A DNA stretch of 64,000 bases from a virus. The stretch spans positions 1-64,000 of the IMG/VR virus record IMGVR_UViG_3300032304_000672; one strand, given 5' to 3'. The notes below the pieces were generated by a model. That model did not search any database and had not been told where the DNA came from. It was given only the letters and a program-made list of their open reading frames with translations. Each line of letters begins with the position of its first letter. The stretch's first letter is position 1. The translations under genes and the position numbers were made by a program. This document shows positions 7,430 through 14,005 of the stretch, piece after piece.

Positions 7430-7653
7430 CATTTGATGAATGGATTGCATACGGAATAGAAAAAGGTTGGTGCGGACCTCCAGTATGTTATACACATGAC
7501 GGACTACCAATGTCTGAACAAGAAGATGTAGAATTTGGCGAAGGCCAAGATCCCTGCATTCATGTTGTTCGAATGTACGAAGACATTGATACGAAAAAAG
7601 AAATAGAAGATAATCACTCTCCGTCTCAATGGCGGAACTCGTACACAAACTAG
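7426..7653 (+). CDS. Conserved small phage protein with Cys motifs
   Basis: A 75-residue protein with the pattern MTFDEWIAYGIEKGWCGPPV, then HDGLPM and DPCIHVVRMY. I recognise this layout as a widespread small actinophage family of unknown function. ATG 7426 overlaps the thioredoxin stop (ATGA) and is preferred over an in-frame GTG 6 bp earlier. Confidence 0.72.
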   Translation: MTFDEWIAYGIEKGWCGPPVCYTHDGLPMSEQEDVEFGEGQDPCIHVVRMYEDIDTKKEIEDNHSPSQWRNSYTN

Positions 7654-7700
7654 AATTCCATGCTCATCAAGAGGTGGATAAATTAAGGAGAATAAATTAA
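7629..7700 (+). CDS. Possible 23-residue peptide
   Basis: An ATG inside the end of the previous gene opens a 23-codon frame (MAELVHKLEFHAHQ...) that stops directly before the next ATG. Its 3' end contains the ribosome binding site of the next gene. It may be a coupling leader rather than a functional protein. Confidence 0.3.
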   Translation: MAELVHKLEFHAHQEVDKLRRIN

Positions 7701-8735
7701 ATGAACTCATTTAAGAAAGTATCGCTAATCATCGCTGCAGCCCTGACTAGCACAATGCTTGTATCGCCAGCAGCTAACGCTAACGCTGGAACTGTCACCC
7801 TAACGGTGGCGGGAACTGCAGCAACAGGTGGAACAGTAGTAACAACTCCTGTATCACTACCAGTACCAGCAGATAACAGTGTAGATGCAGCAGATGCATT
7901 GAAGATTGCCGTAACAGGCGTAGACACTGGAACAGTAGTAACAGCAGTTGCAGTAAATGCAACACTTGTTCCTGCTCTATCAGCAACTGGTGCAGCAGTA
8001 ACAGCAACATCTGGAACCTCAACGCTATCAATTGCAACAGGAACTGGAACATCAGCAGACTTTTATGTATATACTAAAAGTACAGCAGTAGGATCAGTAT
8101 CGATTACTCGTGCTGGAACTACAACAATTTATTACGTACAAGGTACCGCAGGTGCTTTGAACTCAATTACGCTAACTGCCCCTGCATCAGCAGCAGCAGG
8201 CACATCACAGGTACTTAAGGTATCTGGATTTGACGTGTTCGGTAATCCAAAGGGTGGGGCCACAATTAATACTTTGGTTTCAAGCTCTGGAGTAGCACTA
8301 TCAACAGCGCTAACAACAGACACAGCCGTTGCAACTCTTGGAACAAAAGAGCAGACAGTAACAGTTCCTGCAACTGGTTCAATCACAGTAGTTGCGTATG
8401 CAACAGTAGCAACAGCCGTAACAGGCTTAGCAGCACCAGTCGGTTCTGTAAGCGCTACAATTGTAGTACGTGATATTGCAGCAGAACTTGCAGCAAAGAA
8501 TGCAGAACTTGCAGCAGCAAACCAAGCACTTGCAACAGCTAATGCAGCACTAGCAGCAGAGAAGGCAGGACGTGCAGCCGATAAGGCAGCATCAGATTCT
8601 GCAACAGTTACCGCTAAGGTGGCATCTGATCTAGCAGCAGCAACAGCAGCAGCAAAGTACAAGGCGGAATACAACGCTCTTGCTACAAAGTGGAACAAGA
8701 AGTTCCCTAAGCTAAAGGTTGCACTAAAGAAGTAA
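7701..8735 (+). CDS. Secreted Ala/Thr-rich surface-like protein
   Basis: The 344-residue protein has a signal peptide (residues 1-28, ending SPAANANA) and a low-complexity, beta-rich body of Thr, Ala, Val and Gly. Residues 250-320 form a coiled coil (repeats of AELAAKNAELAAANQA type) and the end is Lys-rich (WNKKFPKLKVALKK). I associate this architecture with abundant surface proteins of acI freshwater actinobacteria, so it may be captured from the host. A good AAGGAG site precedes ATG and a terminator follows, so it is well expressed and ends its operon. Confidence 0.75.
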   Translation: MNSFKKVSLIIAAALTSTMLVSPAANANAGTVTLTVAGTAATGGTVVTTPVSLPVPADNSVDAADALKIAVTGVDTGTVVTAVAVNATLVPALSATGAAVTATSGTSTLSIATGTGTSADFYVYTKSTAVGSVSITRAGTTTIYYVQGTAGALNSITLTAPASAAAGTSQVLKVSGFDVFGNPKGGATINTLVSSSGVALSTALTTDTAVATLGTKEQTVTVPATGSITVVAYATVATAVTGLAAPVGSVSATIVVRDIAAELAAKNAELAAANQALATANAALAAEKAGRAADKAASDSATVTAKVASDLAAATAAAKYKAEYNALATKWNKKFPKLKVALKK

Positions 8736-8747
8736 TTCTTTATACAA

Positions 8748-8775
8748 AGGGGCAGGGCTCAAGGGTCTTGCCCCT
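8748..8775 (+). terminator. Hairpin terminator after the surface-like gene
   Basis: AGGGGCA (8748-8754) pairs perfectly with TGCCCCT (8769-8775) across a 14-nt loop. The U-tract is weak (TTCGG follows). Confidence 0.6.
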
Positions 8776-8802
8776 TCGGTATATAAATGATAGAATATAC
8801 TC

Positions 8803-8955
8803 ATGGTACAAGATAATATCTATGACTTAGAAGGATATTTTGAAAAAAAATATACTAAGCTGATAGTAGATCAAATAAAGAACTTTGAGTTTCCAGACGA
8901 CTGGACACCAAAACAAGTAATAGATTATATTACTTATAAAATAGATAGGAAATAA
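8803..8955 (+). CDS. Small hypothetical protein
   Basis: A 50-residue charged protein (MVQDNIYDLEGYFEKKY...) with the segment DWTPKQVIDYIT. It follows the terminator at 8775 and a TATACT-like box just upstream, so it starts a new unit. Function unknown. Confidence 0.5.
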   Translation: MVQDNIYDLEGYFEKKYTKLIVDQIKNFEFPDDWTPKQVIDYITYKIDRK

Positions 8956-9123
8956 ATGTTTAATAGATTAAAGTTATGGTTGCTAGAGCAACAGGTTAAA
9001 GCAATGATTGAACAGGATCAGTCTAGCCAAAAGCCAAAGAAGGCGGTAGCAAAGAAGAAGGCTCCAGTTAAGAAGGCTCCAGTTAAGAAGACTGCCCCTA
9101 AGAAGACTACAAAAAAGAAGTAA
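8956..9123 (+). CDS. Lysine-rich histone-H1-like small protein
   Basis: A 55-residue protein: a helical N-terminus (MFNRLKLWLLEQQVKAMIEQ) and then a tail of KKAPVKK-type repeats (residues 25-55) that are almost only Lys, Ala, Pro and Thr. Such tails bind DNA non-specifically, as in histone H1-like and mycobacterial HupB tails. It may compact phage or host DNA. It starts right after the upstream stop. Confidence 0.65.
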   Translation: MFNRLKLWLLEQQVKAMIEQDQSSQKPKKAVAKKKAPVKKAPVKKTAPKKTTKKK

Positions 9124-9245
9124 TGCCAAAAGAAGAGTTATGTGAAATGGCGGGGTGCAAGAATACAGCATCCCGCCTAACCACCACAGAAACCAAATAT
9201 ATTACTATTTGCGAAGACTGCTGGCATACAAGATACAGAAACTGA
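9123..9245 (+). CDS. Tiny zinc-finger protein
   Basis: A 40-residue protein with Cys7, Cys12, Cys30 and Cys33 (CEMAGC and CEDC), a plausible Zn site. It overlaps the upstream stop in TAATG. Function unknown. Confidence 0.55.
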   Translation: MPKEELCEMAGCKNTASRLTTTETKYITICEDCWHTRYRN

Positions 9246-9312
9246 TAAATGCTATAATAGGTATATAGGTGGCATTCTAGACCCACCTAAATACAACCTA
9301 TAGGAGATTAAA

Positions 9313-9426
9313 ATGGATAAGAACAACGTTCCAGCAGCAAATTACACAGAGGCTCCAAAGCCAGCTTTCCCAGCAACAGACAAGTCATCGCAAGATGGCG
9401 CAGGTCTTGGCAACGGCGGTAAGTAA
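9313..9426 (+). CDS. Small hypothetical protein behind a hairpin leader
   Basis: A 37-residue Ala/Pro/Gly-rich protein ending GAGLGNGGK. TAGGAG lies 7 nt before ATG. The leader from TATAAT (9253-9258) contains a 7-bp inverted repeat, TAGGTGG (9266-9272) and CCACCTA (9283-9289), which could form a 5' hairpin. Similar Gly-ended short proteins precede virion genes in some phages; role unknown. Confidence 0.5.
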   Translation: MDKNNVPAANYTEAPKPAFPATDKSSQDGAGLGNGGK

Positions 9427-9428
9427 TA

Positions 9429-9581
9429 ATGTGCGTTGAATGCGGATGTGAAGCATTCGGTAGCGAAACAGGAATTGCTTCAGTTGCTATCAATGATGTT
9501 TCAAGAGATGGAGAGTCAGGCCTAACTCTAGACATGACTTCAACACCAGAGCAGACAAGACAATTTATTAATGAGCGATAA
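9429..9581 (+). CDS. Conserved small Cys protein
   Basis: A 50-residue protein starting MCVECGCEAFGS and continuing with NDVSRDGESGLTLDMTSTP. Three Cys in CVECGC could bind metal. I recall this pattern as a recurrent short phage protein of unknown role. It is coupled to the next gene by an 11-bp overlap. Confidence 0.6.
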   Translation: MCVECGCEAFGSETGIASVAINDVSRDGESGLTLDMTSTPEQTRQFINER

Positions 9582-9786
9582 CGGTACAGGAATGTCAACT
9601 CCGCCAAACAATCAACCGTCTGGCGCAGTAACTTCACAAGAAGCAGCAAGAAAGAATCCTTCGCAGGGTAAGTTTAAGTCTGGGTTTTCTAGCCCAAGAC
9701 CACCAACTAAGATTGATACAAACAAGCATGGTATTCGTAGAGAGACCGTACTTGGACAAAAGAAATCTAAGCCAAAGAAGGTTTAA
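9571..9786 (+). CDS. Hypothetical Pro/Lys-rich protein
   Basis: A 71-residue, low-complexity and probably disordered protein with many Pro, Ser and Lys residues, ending KKSKPKKV. It begins inside the end of the preceding gene and is followed by a strong terminator. Confidence 0.55.
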   Translation: MSDNGTGMSTPPNNQPSGAVTSQEAARKNPSQGKFKSGFSSPRPPTKIDTNKHGIRRETVLGQKKSKPKKV

Positions 9787-9794
9787 TTAAGTAT

Positions 9795-9829
9795 TCCCCA
9801 CTAAGCCCTACTTATAGGGCTGGTGGGGA
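9795..9829 (+). terminator. Strong hairpin terminator
   Basis: A long imperfect stem: TCCCCAC (9795-9801) with GTGGGGA (9823-9829), and an inner AGCCCT/AGGGCT stem, followed by TCTTTA. Confidence 0.75.
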
Positions 9830-9845
9830 TCTTTATTGGAGATAT

Positions 9846-9932
9846 ATGTGCAAAGAATGCGGAAGCTGTGATAAAGAACACAGCAAGACAATAGACGATG
9901 CTATTGACAAAACCCTAGACTCTCCTATATAA
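9846..9932 (+). CDS. Tiny Cys-knuckle protein
   Basis: A 28-residue peptide with MCKECGSCDKEHSK at its start (CxxCxxC plus His) and an acidic tail. GGAG lies 6 nt before ATG, which supports translation despite its size. It resembles the start of the protein at 9429. Confidence 0.45.
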   Translation: MCKECGSCDKEHSKTIDDAIDKTLDSPI

Positions 9933-9957
9933 TTAATAGATATAGAAAGAGGCGGAA

Positions 9958-10155
9958 ATGCTAGAAACATTTTTTATAGTACTGTCATTTGCGGCAGGCA
10001 GATGGTTAGGTATAGAACAGTCTAAGAAGGTAGCGGATACATCTAATACAGATGAATTAGAAGCTCAGCTTTTAGATGCGGAACTAAGAGCAGAAACATG
10101 GAAGCGCAGATACAACAATCTACTTCCAACTACACAAACATCATTTGAGGAATAG
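9958..10155 (+). CDS. Small membrane-anchored coiled-coil protein
   Basis: A 65-residue protein with an N-terminal hydrophobic helix (MLETFFIVLSFAAGRWLG) and then a charged helix. AGGCGG lies just upstream of ATG. It is two bases from the next membrane-protein gene. Confidence 0.55.
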   Translation: MLETFFIVLSFAAGRWLGIEQSKKVADTSNTDELEAQLLDAELRAETWKRRYNNLLPTTQTSFEE

Positions 10156-10157
10156 TA

Positions 10158-10388
10158 ATGGCATGGTCTTGGGTATTAGCGGCAATTGGGGTAACAGGAA
10201 TATTTTTTGTAGGACGCAAGGTCATATGGGCCTGGCTCCTATTGCTATTTAATGAGTGCCTATGGATCATATATGCTGTAACAACTAAGCAGTACGGTTT
10301 TATAGTCGCAGCCCTTGCATATGGGGTTGTATATATTAGATCTTACATACATTGGTCTAAAGATAAGGTGAATGATATATCACTATGA
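10158..10388 (+). CDS. Small polytopic membrane protein
   Basis: A 76-residue protein with about three hydrophobic spans and many Trp and Tyr residues. The pattern (AIGVTGIFFVGRKVIWAW, then YGFIVAALAYGVVY) resembles short PnuC-like membrane proteins of phages, which would concern nicotinamide riboside uptake, but the match is by memory and half-length. The stop overlaps the next start (ATGA). Confidence 0.55.
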   Translation: MAWSWVLAAIGVTGIFFVGRKVIWAWLLLLFNECLWIIYAVTTKQYGFIVAALAYGVVYIRSYIHWSKDKVNDISL

Positions 10389-10522
10389 ACAAGAAAACAA
10401 TTACATTGATTGGGCTCCTGATAGCCCTTGCTGCGGTTGCGCTTGCAGTATACAACAGCTTTAGTCAACTAAAGGATGTTGATTACGACCTATTTGGAAC
10501 GGAAGATGATGAAGACTATTAA
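10385..10522 (+). CDS. Single-pass membrane peptide
   Basis: A 45-residue protein with one TM helix (about residues 6-23) and an acidic tail ending EDDEDY. It overlaps the GroES gene and the upstream membrane protein. Confidence 0.5.
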   Translation: MNKKTITLIGLLIALAAVALAVYNSFSQLKDVDYDLFGTEDDEDY

Positions 10523-10817
10523 GCCTATTGGCGGAATGCTATTGGTCACAAAGACACAGGACTCTGATAAGACTACTAAGTCTGGCTTAGTTATTTCAGC
10601 AGCATTTAATGATTCTGGACCTAAGTCTGGAACTATTGTAGATATGGGCGCTGGTGAGGTCAACTACAAAGGCGACTTGATGCCTATCCCAGAGCTTGAG
10701 GTAGGGGATGTAGTTTATTTCCCAGACCACACGGGCACTGAGATTGAGGATGATCAATCTAATAAATATCTTCTTATTAATCATAAACATATTATGGCTA
10801 AATTGCATCGCAATTAG
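10506..10817 (+). CDS. GroES/Cpn10-like co-chaperonin
   Basis: This 103-residue protein begins MMKTIKPIGGMLLVTKTQ and has the GroES beta-barrel pattern: KSGLVIS mobile loop region, GTIVDMGAG, LEVGDVVYF and a KYLLINHKHIMAKL end. GroES caps the chaperonin GroEL. No GroEL gene is in the window, so it should pair with the host chaperonin, as T4 gp31 does to fold a large capsid protein. ATG 10506 or 10509 are both possible starts. Confidence 0.85.
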   Translation: MMKTIKPIGGMLLVTKTQDSDKTTKSGLVISAAFNDSGPKSGTIVDMGAGEVNYKGDLMPIPELEVGDVVYFPDHTGTEIEDDQSNKYLLINHKHIMAKLHRN

Positions 10818-10851
10818 TGAAGCGAAAAGTGCGGCGAAAGTAGAGACCCCA

Positions 10852-10880
10852 TTGACGGTACCCGTCAGATATAGTATACT
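10852..10880 (+). promoter_or_regulatory. Promoter, leaderless
   Basis: TTGACG (10852-10857), 17-nt spacer, TATACT (10875-10880), then 6 nt to the ATG at 10887. Confidence 0.75.
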
Positions 10881-10886
10881 CTTCAT

Positions 10887-11072
10887 ATGAATGAACCTAA
10901 GATTATGCGTATGGATTGGCGGGCATTAGGGTACTGGCCTGTATATAAAGATGGAAAGCTGACTTGGGAGGCGGACGGAATGTGCAATAAATGCGGGATG
11001 GATAAGGAAAACATAGAGTACTGGGATAATCACCAGACTATGTCTGACTATAAGGTATGGTGTGCTAAATGA
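10887..11072 (+). CDS. Hypothetical protein with CxxC
   Basis: A 61-residue, Trp-rich protein (DWRALGYWPVYKDGKLTWEA) with CNKCG near residue 33 and a Cys at the end. It opens a new transcription unit behind the promoter at 10852. Function unknown. Confidence 0.6.
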   Translation: MNEPKIMRMDWRALGYWPVYKDGKLTWEADGMCNKCGMDKENIEYWDNHQTMSDYKVWCAK

Positions 11073-11335
11073 TTGATTGGTTAGTAAATAAGCTATTTTG
11101 GTATACTCCACTCAGAGAGGCCTTGATTTCAGAGGCTACACTCTACAACTCATTAACTAGAACTATGAAGGATCCAGAGTCTATGAAGACTGCTTCGGCA
11201 TTCTGGGATGAAGGAGATGGCTGGAGAGGCTGGAGTATCGAAGGGGATAAGTATTACTTTAACGATGTACCAGAGCATGACCTTATGGGTATAATCCTAG
11301 CAATTGAAGAGATGCATGAGCAGAGACCACTTTAA
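11069..11335 (+). CDS. Hypothetical protein
   Basis: An 88-residue protein with an aromatic N-terminus (MIDWLVNKLFWYTPL) and a GDGWRGWSIEGDKYYF core. It overlaps the upstream gene by 4 bp. No family recognised. Confidence 0.55.
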   Translation: MIDWLVNKLFWYTPLREALISEATLYNSLTRTMKDPESMKTASAFWDEGDGWRGWSIEGDKYYFNDVPEHDLMGIILAIEEMHEQRPL

Positions 11336-11810
11336 AAAGCTGTGGTCAACTATCCTATCGAACGGTGTACGCCAGGATTCTGAGGGAAACTGGACAGTCA
11401 TTAACTCTTCCACTAATAAGAGGAGAATGCTAAAGACTGGTTCCTCAGTAGGTGGAGCATCAGGTCCGTCTTCTCAGGAATGGATCCCTGCTAAAATATA
11501 TGTAACCCCAGAAGAGTTGGCGGAGATCTGGGATAAACAGGGCGGGAAGTGTTATTGGTTTAATATCCCATTAGATCTAACACTACTATATAAAGACCAT
11601 AAAGATTGGATGCCTAAACATCCATTAGCTCCATCCATTGATAAGATAGATGTAAATGGAGACTACACAAAAGAGAATATTGTTATCTGCACAAGGTTTG
11701 CTAACTTTGGAAGAAATGTATGTGAGTTTGATAAGTTCCATGAAATTGTCGACATATTACAAGGAAAGCAGTCAACTAGAATTATAGAACAATTATCTCT
11801 ATTTAACTAA
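11316..11810 (+). CDS. HNH-like endonuclease
   Basis: The 164-residue protein has a GGKCYWFN knuckle and then HPLAPSIDKIDVNGDYTKEN followed by IVICTRFANFGRN, the layout of small phage HNH nucleases with the PS(I/L)D(K/R)ID signature. A single Cys replaces the usual CxxC, so metal binding may be reduced. I chose ATG 11316; a TTG at 11304 is possible. It may be a homing or packaging-related nuclease. Confidence 0.7.
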   Translation: MSRDHFKKLWSTILSNGVRQDSEGNWTVINSSTNKRRMLKTGSSVGGASGPSSQEWIPAKIYVTPEELAEIWDKQGGKCYWFNIPLDLTLLYKDHKDWMPKHPLAPSIDKIDVNGDYTKENIVICTRFANFGRNVCEFDKFHEIVDILQGKQSTRIIEQLSLFN

Positions 11811-11821
11811 GGAGACATATT

Positions 11822-11974
11822 ATGGGAATACTAGATAATTTAGAAGCATGGCTAGATTTTGAAGAAGAGATCGACAAGGATCCAGAGATAGTGTCAGGAT
11901 ATTCAACAGGCAAATGGTCAGATGATGATGATGCACATCCTACAATTACTCCATTCTTTGGACCAAATAAATAA
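11822..11974 (+). CDS. Small acidic protein
   Basis: A 50-residue acidic protein (MGILDNLEAWLDFEEEID..., then KWSDDDDAHPTI). GGAG lies 8 nt before its ATG. Function unknown; acidity would allow DNA mimicry but nothing proves it. Confidence 0.55.
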   Translation: MGILDNLEAWLDFEEEIDKDPEIVSGYSTGKWSDDDDAHPTITPFFGPNK

Positions 11975-11992
11975 AGGCGGGGAGGCCGAATA

Positions 11993-12184
11993 ATGTTAGA
12001 ACTACTACTAATAGCCATTACATGGTATATAACCAAGTACTACTATACAAGGTCATTTACCCTTGATGTAGACGATATGGAAGATAATGGTCTAACCCAG
12101 GTAATTTGCAGCAAATGTGCAAGATCAGGATATATAAGCCAAGATAACCTACGTGTTCCCTATTACTGCATGTCCTGCAAATAG
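11993..12184 (+). CDS. Membrane-anchored zinc ribbon
   Basis: A 63-residue protein with an N-terminal TM helix (about residues 2-16) and a C-terminal zinc ribbon, CSKC and CMSC. GGGGAGG lies close upstream of ATG. It is the last plus-strand gene before the convergent intergenic region. Confidence 0.6.
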   Translation: MLELLLIAITWYITKYYYTRSFTLDVDDMEDNGLTQVICSKCARSGYISQDNLRVPYYCMSCK

Positions 12185-12344
12185 ACCAAATTAGCTTCAT
12201 ACCCTAGATTCCCCCCTCCAATAAACACCTCTCTAATAGCCTCCTAGAGCCTTATTTGGCATATTCTAGAGATGATCTACCATAAAATATACTACTAATT
12301 CTTGATCAATTACTACTGATATATGTATAGTTAGATATACATGT

Positions 12345-12391
12345 AATTGAGCCCTCCCTTTTACTCCACCGTAATCCATTTTGCTCCACAT
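12345..12391 (+). repeat. Degenerate iteron copy
   Basis: CGTAA at 12370 is followed by TTTTGCTCCACAT, similar to the other three iterons, but the AGGG block is AGCC. Confidence 0.4.
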
Positions 12392-12410
12392 AGATCCATA
12401 TGTGTGGCAT

Positions 12411-12460
12411 ATTTGAGGGATTTTGTCAATAGCCTCGTAAATGGCATATTTTGCCCACAT
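12411..12460 (+). repeat. Iteron 1 of the origin region
   Basis: AGGG (12416), 16 nt, CGTAA (12436), 12 nt, GCCCACA (12453). ATTTG precedes AGGG. Confidence 0.75.
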
Positions 12461-12467
12461 TGTCAAG

Positions 12468-12517
12468 GCTTCAGGGGCATTTAATATGTCTCCGTAAACG
12501 GAGAAATTCGCCCACAT
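12468..12517 (+). repeat. Iteron 2 of the origin region
   Basis: AGGG (12473), 16 nt, CGTAA (12493), 12 nt, GCCCACA (12510), the same spacing as iteron 1. Confidence 0.75.
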
Positions 12518-12589
12518 TTTGACAGATATGGATCTCATTATCTGAGATTCTATATATGTTTCTTTAGATTAATATACATTCTTCTAGAA

Positions 12590-12639
12590 ATTTGAGGGAT
12601 TTTTTATAGCTTGCCGTAAAGGGGAAATTTGGCCCACAT
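12590..12639 (+). repeat. Iteron 3 of the origin region
   Basis: AGGG (12595), 16 nt, CGTAA (12615), 12 nt, GCCCACA (12632), the same spacing as iterons 1 and 2. Confidence 0.75.
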
Positions 12640-12640
12640 T

Positions 12641-12685
12641 TTTTCCACAAAAATATCCACAGGCTGTGGATAAACCTGTGGATAA
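12641..12685. promoter_or_regulatory. Cluster of DnaA-box-like 9-mers
   Basis: TTTTCCACA (12641-12649), TATCCACAG (12654-12662) and two copies of CTGTGGATAA (12664-12673, 12676-12685), the reverse complement of TTATCCACAG. These match the bacterial DnaA consensus TTATCCACA in both orientations. Confidence 0.7.
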
Positions 12686-12708
12686 GTTTGGGCTATATAT
12701 TAGATTAG

Positions 12709-13125
12709 TTAGATGATTCCCTGGTTCATATGATTTATATTAGATCCATTATTGGTCTCATGTAGCCAAGAGTATCTATAGTTTTGTTCTTGTGTTTGAG
12801 GAAGGGACTTTACGAATTCCCCCCGTTCTTTTGGAGTGATAGGTAGTTGAACTGATTTAAGGTCATTAGATACCTTTATTTTATCAATCACCTTGTCTAG
12901 ATGATTAGCAATGATTAATCCTTCACAGACTGTGCCTTCATTGGCTACTTCTCGTCTGTATCGTTCCGCCTGCTTTTCTACTATCCACGCCACAACTTCG
13001 ATAATGCGGTCTATGGTGTAGATAGGTTGTTCTGCTAGATACCTGCCTAAAGCAGCAGGGTTGAAGAAATGGTCTTCTACTGAGTTTGCTAGTAGTTCTC
13101 CGATTTGCTGTTCTTTGGTTTTCAT
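12709..13125 (-). CDS. Hypothetical helical protein
   Basis: A 138-residue protein, mostly helical and charged (MKTKEQQIGELLANSVEDHF...). It ends at the origin region and has its own phage-type promoter at 13146-13168 with an AGGCGG ribosome binding site. Proximity to the candidate origin suggests looking at it as a replication accessory protein, but no motif supports this. Confidence 0.65.
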   Translation of the reverse strand: MKTKEQQIGELLANSVEDHFFNPAALGRYLAEQPIYTIDRIIEVVAWIVEKQAERYRREVANEGTVCEGLIIANHLDKVIDKIKVSNDLKSVQLPITPKERGEFVKSLPQTQEQNYRYSWLHETNNGSNINHMNQGII

Positions 13126-13145
13126 AGTCCGCCTTTCGTCTATAG

Positions 13146-13168
13146 ATTATAGCAGAAGGGACTGACAA
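13146..13168 (-). promoter_or_regulatory. Phage-type promoter (TTGTCAG-N10-TATAAT)
   Basis: Minus-strand TTGTCA and TATAAT separated by exactly 11 nt; drives the gene ending at 12709. Confidence 0.8.
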
Positions 13169-13191
13169 GCGCCAGCCCCTCCTGTACACAA

Positions 13192-13338
13192 TTACTTCTT
13201 TGGTGTTGGCTTTTCTGCTTCGAACGTCACGCCTTGGCTAGCTGCGTCCTCCAGAGCTTTGTTTGCTGCTGATGAGAAACGACCACGGGCCCCTACAGTA
13301 ATTCCCTTTGACTTTAAATATTCACGCTTTGTTGCCAT
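13192..13338 (-). CDS. Lsr2-like mini DNA-binding protein
   Basis: This 48-residue basic protein reads like only the C-terminal DNA-binding half of actinobacterial Lsr2: REYLKSKGITVGARGRF then SSAANKALEDA. Lsr2 has the same helix, an xRGR minor-groove hook and a second helix, and it silences AT-rich foreign DNA. The oligomerisation half is missing. It could compete with host Lsr2 on the AT-rich phage genome or act as a small regulator. It has its own canonical promoter. Confidence 0.72.
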   Translation of the reverse strand: MATKREYLKSKGITVGARGRFSSAANKALEDAASQGVTFEAEKPTPKK

Positions 13339-13374
13339 TTGATAATCCCCTTTCAAGAGATAGATGTTTTATTT

Positions 13375-13403
13375 ATTATATCGGATACCCACGATTTTGT
13401 AAA
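13375..13403 (-). promoter_or_regulatory. Canonical promoter of the Lsr2-like gene
   Basis: Minus-strand TTTACA (13403-13398), 17-nt spacer, TATAAT (13380-13375). This spacing is the normal sigma-70 type, unlike the neighbouring phage-type promoters. Confidence 0.7.
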
Positions 13404-13442
13404 TACCCCCGTAAGAGCTAAGATCAGCCCCTATGTTCCGCC

Positions 13443-13643
13443 TTAGATATTAAGTTGTAGATCTTCTGATGTATCTTCATCTAAGAATACATCTGTAGCT
13501 TCGATCTCATCATCTGTTGGGATCTCATCCCAATCGGTTGACGGACGAAGGTTCGCAATCTCCGCTGCTTGATATTCGTCGGCAGCGGAAACAATGGTGT
13601 AATAGTTTGTATACTTGGTACCAAAGACTCTATAGATTGGCAA
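13443..13643 (-). CDS. Conserved small acidic protein
   Basis: A 66-residue protein (MPIYRVFGTKYTNYYTIVSA, then a DEYQAAEIA helix and an acidic tail). The start resembles a widespread small phage family with a beta-beta-alpha core. Last gene of the operon running from 16092. Confidence 0.6.
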   Translation of the reverse strand: MPIYRVFGTKYTNYYTIVSAADEYQAAEIANLRPSTDWDEIPTDDEIEATDVFLDEDTSEDLQLNI

Positions 13644-13866
13644 GCATTTCCCTCATTTCCCATTCGGCATATGTACGGACAATAAAGTCCTTATCTAGAT
13701 TATAACAATACAGGACAGCTTTTGTCAAGGAATCCGTCTCATATATTGGCATGTCCATTATGACCTCATTGTCCCCTTTGTCATATACCTCAAAGGTTCT
13801 AATTCCTCCAGGTGAACAATCATATGCAACTTCCAGGATTTCTAAGCTAGGCTCATAATGAGTCAT
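13630..13866 (-). CDS. Hypothetical protein
   Basis: A 78-residue protein starting MTHYEPSLEILEVAYD. I chose this ATG because GAGGGA lies 5-6 nt upstream; longer in-frame starts would overlap the upstream gene deeply. It overlaps both operon neighbours by about 14 bp. Confidence 0.55.
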   Translation of the reverse strand: MTHYEPSLEILEVAYDCSPGGIRTFEVYDKGDNEVIMDMPIYETDSLTKAVLYCYNLDKDFIVRTYAEWEMREMLANL

Positions 13867-14005
13867 TTGTTCCCTCATCCCCAGACATACGATCTTTGAT
13901 AAGTTTGCTAATGATATTATGTGCTTCGATATTTTCTGTTTCAGACCCACCCCACAAAAGCTTTTGGGCTTTGTTTAATTGATCATTGATATAGATATCA
14001 CTCAT
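13853..14005 (-). CDS. Small hypothetical protein
   Basis: A 50-residue helical protein (MSDIYINDQLNKAQKLLWGG...). Its ATG overlaps the stop of the upstream gene, which argues against a longer version. Function unknown. Confidence 0.55.
   Translation of the reverse strand: MSDIYINDQLNKAQKLLWGGSETENIEAHNIISKLIKDRMSGDEGTNDSL

Larger units (their letters stand above)
12185..12708. other. Candidate replication origin in a 524-bp convergent spacer
   Basis: No convincing gene lies here although plus and minus genes converge on it. It holds three exact-spacing iterons (12416-12460, 12473-12517, 12595-12639), one degenerate copy near 12350-12391, AT-rich stretches and a cluster of DnaA-box-like sites at 12641-12685. 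Iterons plus DnaA boxes plus AT-rich DNA is the classic make-up of a replication origin. No initiator gene was recognised in the window, so this remains a candidate. Confidence 0.55.

Noticed and set aside
7697-8698. Long antisense frames opposite the surface-like gene
   Set aside because: They arise from the GCA/ACA-rich codon composition of the plus-strand gene; they lack starts with ribosome sites and look like low-complexity shadows.
12266-12538. A 90-codon open frame on the minus strand in the origin region
   Set aside because: It runs through the iterons, has no ribosome binding site, and its peptide just reflects the DNA repeats.
12345-12639. A CRISPR array, because of regularly spaced repeats
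   Set aside because: Repeats are split motifs with unequal unit spacing, no cas genes exist, and direct repeats are not near-identical.
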